From the NCBI GenBank assembly GCA_017538365.1, contig JAFYIZ010000028.1:90084-154083 (forward strand): DNA of 64,000 nucleotides, given 5' to 3'. Positions 58,968 through 64,000 of this stretch are shown in pieces (position 1 is the first letter of the stretch; every line of letters begins with the position of its first letter). Source of the stretch: a bacterium. Lineage in GTDB: Bacteria; UBP6; UBA1177. The notes beneath the pieces are model-generated. The model ran no database searches. It saw only the letters and a program-made list of their open reading frames with translations, and had not been told where the DNA came from. Position numbers and translations under genes: made by a program.

Positions 58968-60484
58968 TTCATAGAACCGCGGACGCAGCGTACATATTGA
59001 TTTGCGGTGTTGTAGTCGTGGACAACAGCAGCCGTCTTGAAGTCGACACTCCAAACCTGTTTTGATGCAGTAGGATCATCCGTGCTTGACCAGTAATTAT
59101 ATTGAATCTGTGATCCGACTTCTTCAGGTAGATAGTTTCCGGTGCCGCATCCTTTGCAGGCTGCCTGATTTGCCAGATAACCTTCATTATATCCTGGAGT
59201 TGCTACTGATACCGCGCATTCACTTGTTTTTGAGCAGCCTTTGACGAGCGATTTGAGTTCATCGATATTGGGAAGCCTCCAGTCTGATTTGCCGGCAAGC
59301 TCAAGGCTTTCACACGGTGCAGCAGCATTTTCCCAGCCTTCGACTCTGGTTACTTCTCCTCCCTGCCACTCAAGACCGTTTGCTGCAACGTAGGTTTCAG
59401 CAGGTTTGGTGACGCATGTGTGGTTCTGGCACCATTTGCCTTCGGGGCAGTCTGCTTCGACTTTGCATTCCCAATCCGGATTTTGTTCAGCTTCTGCATC
59501 CTGTTCGGGAACGTCATCTGCGGTTCCCTGACGGACGCATCTTACCCAGTTTGCACCGCTCAGAGTATCTGAATCGCTGCCGATATATCCTGCTTTGTAG
59601 TTAAGATACCAGAAAGCGTTTGCAAGTTTGCCTGCAGTGCTTGTATTCGGAGTGTTTGACCAGGTTCCGTTGCACGGATCTCCGAACATCGCCGGAACGA
59701 TGTAGCATTCGTCGTTCCCAAGCTGTACATCGCTGAGCTGGCAGTCATCTTCTGTAAGGAAGGATTCACCGTCTTTGTACTGGTCGTCAAGAGCGTAGCA
59801 GCCGAAACATGAATATCCGTAAGGCTGGGAGTTGTTTTTGTTCTTGTTGCAGGTGTCCTGATCGGAACAGGATTCGCTTGTGGGGCAGGTTCCGCCTGTC
59901 ATTGTCGTGCTGACACCTCTGACTATGGTTCTAAGCTCGTCAATTGTCGGCAGTCTCCAGTCATCGGCTCCCGCAAGAACGAGGTTTTCGCAGTATTCAA
60001 CTGATTTAGCATGATTTGGTCCGAGACCGCCGGTTCCCTTATGTCCCATCGGGTTTTCCCAAATGAGATAAGTGTCAGGATCGACCCAGATGCCTTTTGA
60101 ATCTTTGTCAAAACCGCCGTTACCGGGATTGGTCGGATCTTCATTTCCGGGATTTGTCGGATCTTCGCTGCTGCTGTTTCCTTTGCAGTCGGAAGTGTTC
60201 CAGCCTGAACAGTCCGGTTTGCAGGTCGCGATACCGCCTGTGTAGCCAGGATCGATTGATGAGCATTCCTGTGCGTTGCCGTCGCAGACTTCACCGGTGT
60301 CTGTAAGACCGTTTCCGCAGTTGGTATTCTGCTGATTTTCATCACCGTTGCCGGAATCATCGCCGGTGTTGTCTTCCTGATTGTTTCCGCTTTCAGTGTC
60401 TGTCTCTTCTTCGTCATCTGCACTGCAAGCTGTAAACATGATGAAAATGATTGAAAGAATTACAAAAAAACGAAACAAACGCAT
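58964..60484 (-). CDS. DUF1566-type surface lipoprotein with two repeats
   Basis: A 506-residue lipoprotein (signal RLFRFFVILSIIFIMFTAC, Cys20). An acidic Asn/Asp/Glu linker, a cysteine repeat (CGNGLTDTGEVCDGNAQEC) and a DPTNPGN-repeat linker lead to two DUF1566/Lcl-like domains. Each contains 'DWRLP(T/N)IDEL': residues about 170-310 and 385-505, the last with NYWSSTDDPTASKQVWSVDF and YVRCVRGSMN. Between them is a small cysteine module (CKVEADCPEGKWC). The domains are C-type-lectin-like in sequence style and are found on surface proteins of many Gram-negative bacteria. Function unknown. Confidence 0.8.
   Translation of the reverse strand: MRLFRFFVILSIIFIMFTACSADDEEETDTESGNNQEDNTGDDSGNGDENQQNTNCGNGLTDTGEVCDGNAQECSSIDPGYTGGIATCKPDCSGWNTSDCKGNSSSEDPTNPGNEDPTNPGNGGFDKDSKGIWVDPDTYLIWENPMGHKGTGGLGPNHAKSVEYCENLVLAGADDWRLPTIDELRTIVRGVSTTMTGGTCPTSESCSDQDTCNKNKNNSQPYGYSCFGCYALDDQYKDGESFLTEDDCQLSDVQLGNDECYIVPAMFGDPCNGTWSNTPNTSTAGKLANAFWYLNYKAGYIGSDSDTLSGANWVRCVRQGTADDVPEQDAEAEQNPDWECKVEADCPEGKWCQNHTCVTKPAETYVAANGLEWQGGEVTRVEGWENAAAPCESLELAGKSDWRLPNIDELKSLVKGCSKTSECAVSVATPGYNEGYLANQAACKGCGTGNYLPEEVGSQIQYNYWSSTDDPTASKQVWSVDFKTAAVVHDYNTANQYVRCVRGSMN
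60120..60167 (-). repeat. Tandem EDPTNPGN coding repeat
   Basis: Two copies of a 24-base unit encode EDPTNPGN in the linker of the DUF1566 lipoprotein. A similar DPTNPSDPT linker occurs in the 857 lipoprotein. Confidence 0.6.
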
Positions 60485-60561
60485 GAGAAAACCTCCTGAA
60501 TAGTTTGTAAAAACTCTAAAAAAAAGATTTAAATTCGTTTTTTAATGAATTTCAACGAGAG

Positions 60562-60589
60562 GGTTTAGCATATAAGGAAAAAATTGCAA
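60562..60589 (-). promoter_or_regulatory. Promoter of the DUF1566 lipoprotein gene
   Basis: On the minus strand TTGCAA (60589-60584), a 16-bp spacer and TAAACC (60567-60562). The -35 hexamer lies inside the stem of the trxB terminator. Confidence 0.5.
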
Positions 60590-60601
60590 ATATTCTGCAA
60601 T
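60577..60601 (-). terminator. Terminator of trxB
   Basis: On the minus strand ATTGCA-GAATATT-TGCAAT is followed by six T, 15 bases after the trxB stop. The stem is short and AT-rich. It overlaps the -35 region of the downstream lipoprotein promoter. Confidence 0.55.
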
Positions 60602-60615
60602 ATTTTCTTTGAGTC

Positions 60616-61536
60616 TTATTTCGACAAATAATGTTCAGCCGCGACAGCAGCGATCGCGCCGTCTCCGACTGCGGTTGAAACCTGTCTGACCAGTTTTTCC
60701 CTTATGTCGCCTGCTGCGAAAAGACCGTCAGTCGATGTTCTGCATTCGGAATCAGTCAGAATGTGACCGCTTTCTGCAAGTTTGACAAGGTCTGCTACAG
60801 GTTTTGTTTCTGGAATATAGCCTAAAAATATGAAAACACCGTCAACTGCGATTTCTGAAAGTTCGCCTGTTTTGACGTTTTTGACGACGATTTTTTCGAC
60901 AAAATCCTTTCCTTCGATTCTTTCTGCAACAGAGTTGAGACAAAAATCTATTTTCGGGTTGCTGCGAACTTCATTCTGCGTGATTTTTTCGGCTCTGAAC
61001 TCGTCTCTTCTGTGGATGATCGTCACTTTTTCTGCGAATTTCGTGAGGTAGAGCGCCTCTTTCAAAGCACTGTCACCGCCACCTAAAACTGCGACTTTAA
61101 GCCCGCGGTAGAAGGCTCCGTCGCAGACCGCACAGTAGCTGACTCCGTTTCCGGTGAACTCTTTTTCGCCGGGTATTTCAGCTTTTCTTGGAACAGAACC
61201 TGCCGCATAAATCACTGTTTTTGCTGAAAATTCGCTGCCTGAAGTAGTTTTTACGGAAAAGAGTTTGTCTCCGGGTTTTTCAACTTTCTGAACTTCTTCC
61301 GAAACAAATTCGCAGCCTAAATCAAGAGCCTGGGCATGCATTTTTTCAGCTAAATCAAAACCTGCAATAGACTTTTCACCGGGCCAGTTTTCAAGTTTGT
61401 CGGTGAGTGCCATCAGCCCGCCGTAAGTGTTTTTTTCGAAAATTATAGTTTTGAGCAGAGCGCGCGAAGCATAGATTCCGGCGGTCATTCCTGCCGGACC
61501 GCTTCCGATGACGGCAACGTCGTAAAGTTCGGACAT
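60616..61536 (-). CDS. trxB: Thioredoxin reductase
   Basis: A 306-residue FAD/NADPH enzyme that reduces thioredoxin. FAD site GSGPAGMTAGIYASRA, redox pair in CAVCDGAFY (CxxC), NADPH site VLGGGDSALKEALYLTKFA and the end motif SGHILTDSECRTSTDGLFAAGDI. It is the last gene of the minus-strand pyr transcript. GAGG precedes the ATG. Confidence 0.96.
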   Translation of the reverse strand: MSELYDVAVIGSGPAGMTAGIYASRALLKTIIFEKNTYGGLMALTDKLENWPGEKSIAGFDLAEKMHAQALDLGCEFVSEEVQKVEKPGDKLFSVKTTSGSEFSAKTVIYAAGSVPRKAEIPGEKEFTGNGVSYCAVCDGAFYRGLKVAVLGGGDSALKEALYLTKFAEKVTIIHRRDEFRAEKITQNEVRSNPKIDFCLNSVAERIEGKDFVEKIVVKNVKTGELSEIAVDGVFIFLGYIPETKPVADLVKLAESGHILTDSECRTSTDGLFAAGDIREKLVRQVSTAVGDGAIAAVAAEHYLSK

Positions 61537-61558
61537 TTTTCCTCTTCAAATTGTGAAT

Positions 61559-62176
61559 TTAAATAATAAAATCAGCGAATTTGCTGTAGTAAAGGTGAAG
61601 TTTTTCTATCTCTTCAACTTGGTAAGGGTTGTAAAGTTTGGAACTGGCGAAACGCTCCTTTTTAAGCATGAGGATCGCGATAAGAAGCTGCACATAGTTG
61701 TTTGAAGGGAAATAATGCTTCTCGTTCATCAGCGTTCTCAGTTTTTTAAAAAAAGAAGCAGCTTTCTGCGGGATGAGCAGCGATGTTCGGCTTTCAACGA
61801 AGTGGATTCCGTCCTCTTTTTCGTGGAAAAACGAAAGGATGAAATCGCGCTCCTTGTACCACGTCAGGCTGTTTTCCTCATCTTCCGAAAGATTGAGCTT
61901 TTCTTCAGTGAAAAAATCCTCGCCTTTAAGTCTTGAAAAAAGGGAAGGGGAAAAAAGCATGATCCGCGCCTTTTCAAGTCCGCGCTTGTCGGCGAGTGTC
62001 GTTTTGTTGCCGATGTCGAAGTGGTAAATGAAGAAAAGGTTGAAAAACTGCTGCCAGAAATCGTGGTTTTTGACGTCTTCGCCTGTGACATAAAAGCATT
62101 CTTTTTTGAAATCCTGCAGCGCCGCAGATTCAAAATCGTCAAAAGATGAGTAAATTCTTGTCTTTACGGCACTCAT
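61559..62176 (-). CDS. Conserved-looking protein of unknown function
   Basis: A 205-residue soluble, mixed alpha/beta, charged protein that I do not recognise (FDDFESAALQDFKKECFYVTG, then FFNLFFIYHFDIGNKTTLADKRGL and WYKERDFILSFFHEKEDG). No catalytic motif, signal or membrane segment is seen. It sits between pyrC and trxB and its ATG overlaps the pyrC stop by 1 base (TAATG), so it is certainly translated with pyrC. A role in pyrimidine metabolism or redox is possible but not supported by sequence. Confidence 0.65.
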   Translation of the reverse strand: MSAVKTRIYSSFDDFESAALQDFKKECFYVTGEDVKNHDFWQQFFNLFFIYHFDIGNKTTLADKRGLEKARIMLFSPSLFSRLKGEDFFTEEKLNLSEDEENSLTWYKERDFILSFFHEKEDGIHFVESRTSLLIPQKAASFFKKLRTLMNEKHYFPSNNYVQLLIAILMLKKERFASSKLYNPYQVEEIEKLHLYYSKFADFII

Positions 62177-63450
62177 TAAAAATCTCTGGAATAAATTATC
62201 TTACCGTTCACGATCGTAGCCGATACAGCTCCTTTTACATGGAAACCGTGGAAAGGAGTGTTGTGGCTTTTTGATTTGAACATGTTTTTATCGACTGTCC
62301 ACTGGTAGCTCGGGTCGAAAACAGTGATGTCAGCCGGTTTTCCGACTTCGATTCTGCCGCCTTCGATTCCCATGATTTTGTAACCCGCTGTGAAAAGTTC
62401 GACGATTCTTTCGATCGGGAGTTCTTTGTCGTGGTAAAGTCTGAGAACAAGCGGGAGAGCAGTTTCAAGTCCAACGATTCCCGACGGAGCGTTGTTGAAC
62501 TCAACCTCTTTTTCTCTCTGGTGATGAGGCGCGTGGTCGGTAGCGATCGCGTCGATTATTCCATCTTTGAGAGCTTTGATGACTGCAAGTCTGTCCGCTT
62601 CGCTGCGAAGAGGCGGATTGATTTTGGTATTCGTGTCGAATCCGCCGAGAGCCTCATCGGTAAGCGTGATGTAGTGAGGAGCCGTTTCAGCCGTGATTTT
62701 TGCACCGCGCTCTTTGAAGAATTTGATTATATCGACTGAAAGAGCTGCGCTGACATGTGCGATGTGGATCGGGAGCTTCAGATATTCAGCCATCATGCAG
62801 TCACGTGCGATCTGCGAAGCTTCGCCGACAACGGGGCATCCTGTCATGCCGTAAACAGTCGAGTAGTAGCCTTCGTTCATCTGCGCTGTTTCGGAGAGAT
62901 AGAGGTCTTCACTGTGCGAAACATACATCATGTCGAAAGTCGAAGCGTATTCCATGACTCTTTTGAGAAGGTCGGTATTCTGGATAGGTCTGCCGTCATC
63001 GCTTATTGCGATTGCACCGCCTTCAGCAAGCTCTCCGATCGGAGCGAGAGATTCACCTTTGAGCCCTTTTGTTGCTGCAGCTATCGGATAAAGTTTGACG
63101 CCGTTTCCTTTCGAAGCGCGTTCATACATGTAGCGGATGGTTTCAACATTGTCTGCTGCCGGTTTTGTGTTCGGCATCGTGCAGACAGATGTGAATCCGC
63201 CTGCCGCAGCAGCTTCGAGACCAGAAATGATGTCTTCTTTGTATTCGAAGCCGGGATCTCTGAAGTGAACGTGAATATCAATGAAGCCGGGAGCGACGAA
63301 AAGACCGTCGGCATCGAAGACTTCGGCACCTTTCGTGTCTGGATTCTTGGTGATTTCGGTAACTACGCCGTTTTCTATAACTATTGAAGTTTTCTCGGTT
63401 TTTCCGACAAGCGGATTGACAACCGTTCCGTTTTTAACAACTAATTTCAT
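62176..63450 (-). CDS. pyrC: Dihydroorotase PyrC
   Basis: A 424-residue zinc amidohydrolase of the class I type that cyclises carbamoyl aspartate to dihydroorotate. Metal and substrate motifs: [17 protein letters not shown], the His of VSHSED and IAHVSAALS, and [16 protein letters not shown] (catalytic Asp). It overlaps pyrB by 3-4 bases (ATGA) as in many pyrBC operons. Confidence 0.96.
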   Translation of the reverse strand: MKLVVKNGTVVNPLVGKTEKTSIVIENGVVTEITKNPDTKGAEVFDADGLFVAPGFIDIHVHFRDPGFEYKEDIISGLEAAAAGGFTSVCTMPNTKPAADNVETIRYMYERASKGNGVKLYPIAAATKGLKGESLAPIGELAEGGAIAISDDGRPIQNTDLLKRVMEYASTFDMMYVSHSEDLYLSETAQMNEGYYSTVYGMTGCPVVGEASQIARDCMMAEYLKLPIHIAHVSAALSVDIIKFFKERGAKITAETAPHYITLTDEALGGFDTNTKINPPLRSEADRLAVIKALKDGIIDAIATDHAPHHQREKEVEFNNAPSGIVGLETALPLVLRLYHDKELPIERIVELFTAGYKIMGIEGGRIEVGKPADITVFDPSYQWTVDKNMFKSKSHNTPFHGFHVKGAVSATIVNGKIIYSRDF

Positions 63451-64000
63451 TTGTCTGACCCTCCGAGAAGAAGATAAAGAACAGCCATTCTGACATTTAC
63501 TCCGTTTGATACCTGCTCAAGGATTACCGACTGTTCGCCGTCCATGACGACGTCATCGATTTCGACTCCTCTGTTTGCCGGTCCCGGATGCATAACGAGC
63601 GCATCTTTCTTAGCGAGCTTGAGGAGTTCCGGAGTGAGCATGAAGTATCTCGAATATTCTCTGACATCGGGGTAGAGCAGGTTGCTGGCGCGTTCGTTCT
63701 GGACTCTGAGCATCATGACGATGTCGGCATCCTGAACAGCGTATTTCGGCAGTTTTTCAACTGTAACGCCCATCTTTTCAACTTCTTTCGGAAGCATTGT
63801 TCCCGGACCGGAGATCGAAACGTGCGCTCCCATTTTGTTAAGAAGGTAGATGTTAGATCTTGCGACTCTGCTGTGGTAAATATCACCCAGAAGCGCGACT
63901 TTGAGCCCTTCGAATCCGCCCTTTCTCTGCCAGATCGTGTAGGCGTCAAGCAGAGCCTGTGTCGGATGTTCGTGGAAGCCGTCGCCGGCATTGATTATCG
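63447..64000 (-). CDS. pyrB: Aspartate carbamoyltransferase catalytic subunit, partial
   Basis: The 3' part of pyrB; its 5' end lies beyond the right edge. The visible 184 residues contain the carbamoyl-phosphate/aspartate motifs: [19 protein letters not shown], then [20 protein letters not shown] and [17 protein letters not shown]. The enzyme condenses carbamoyl phosphate and aspartate, the first committed step of pyrimidine synthesis. It is coupled to pyrC through an ATGA overlap. Whether a regulatory pyrI subunit exists cannot be seen. Confidence 0.95.
   Translation of the reverse strand, partial: IINAGDGFHEHPTQALLDAYTIWQRKGGFEGLKVALLGDIYHSRVARSNIYLLNKMGAHVSISGPGTMLPKEVEKMGVTVEKLPKYAVQDADIVMMLRVQNERASNLLYPDVREYSRYFMLTPELLKLAKKDALVMHPGPANRGVEIDDVVMDGEQSVILEQVSNGVNVRMAVLYLLLGGSDK

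Noticed and set aside
63713-63991. A 92-codon frame on the minus strand
   Set aside because: It overlaps pyrB in a different frame; the pyrB frame carries the conserved [11 protein letters not shown] motif.
1-64000. tRNA, rRNA, riboswitch, phage or insertion-sequence elements
   Set aside because: I looked for cloverleaf-like blocks, transposase genes and recognisable aptamer cores in the intergenic spaces and found none I could support.

Overview
The window is 64 kb of gene-dense bacterial chromosome of moderate GC content. It has no rRNA, tRNA, phage or insertion sequence that I could see. The organism is Gram-negative: there is a TonB-like protein, a YfgM/BamB-like pair, about ten lipoproteins and a meso-diaminopimelate-type MurE. 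Several features recall Myxococcota and other former deltaproteobacteria: an AgmX/PglI-like lipoprotein, cysteine-rich 'CGNG..GEVC' repeats, a CxxC-x17-CxxC zinc protein, J-domain fusions and DUF1566-type surface lipoproteins. The lineage is an inference from protein style, not from a marker gene.

Region by region. Bases 1-2750 hold a small possible regulator and two exported proteins; a 15-bp operator-like box lies upstream of the regulator and of the first lipoprotein. Bases 2850-6860 form one operon in which a LeuC-like and a LeuD-like subunit are separated by a glycosyltransferase and a SPOR-domain protein. Bases 6850-8880 (minus) carry two lipoproteins around a HAD phosphatase. Bases 9070-19180 carry an M29 aminopeptidase and a run of lipoproteins (ankyrin, cysteine-rich, sialidase-like), then a TonB-like protein, QueC and an acetyltransferase. 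Bases 19250-22070 (minus) carry lipA, rlmN and a prepilin peptidase. Bases 22230-31120 carry rdgB, a YfgM-like/BamB-like pair, HU, a RadC/JAMM-DinG helicase fusion, proS, a chalcone-isomerase-like protein and rpoH. Bases 31120-35600 (minus) carry mtaB, rpsA, recX, an HD protein and a zinc protein. Bases 35780-38980 carry a short Hsp70, a pseudo-receiver/J-domain protein and uppS. Bases 39139-55863 are an almost complete dcw (division and cell wall) cluster: mraZ, rsmH, ftsL-like, ftsI, murE, murF, murD, ftsW, murG-like, murC, murB, ddl, ftsQ, ftsA, ftsZ. Then come a pyruvate-carboxylase-B-like gene and a J-domain/TPR protein, and on the minus strand a DUF1566 lipoprotein, trxB, an unknown gene, pyrC and the 3' part of pyrB, which runs off the right edge.

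Most notable points. (1) The dcw cluster has no mraY, and its murG homologue has lost both glycine-rich nucleotide-sugar motifs. (2) The LeuC-like protein lacks the two histidines normally found in the aconitase-family active site. (3) A JAMM (RadC-type) domain is fused to a DinG helicase. (4) A family of palindromic GGATYCCG/GCGGCGC repeats is dispersed between genes at 10-23 kb. (5) The promoters I can read share a 16-bp spacer, a GC-rich discriminator and often a U-rich leader. (6) A lid-less Hsp70 is translationally coupled to a J-protein carrying a receiver domain without its phospho-acceptor Asp.
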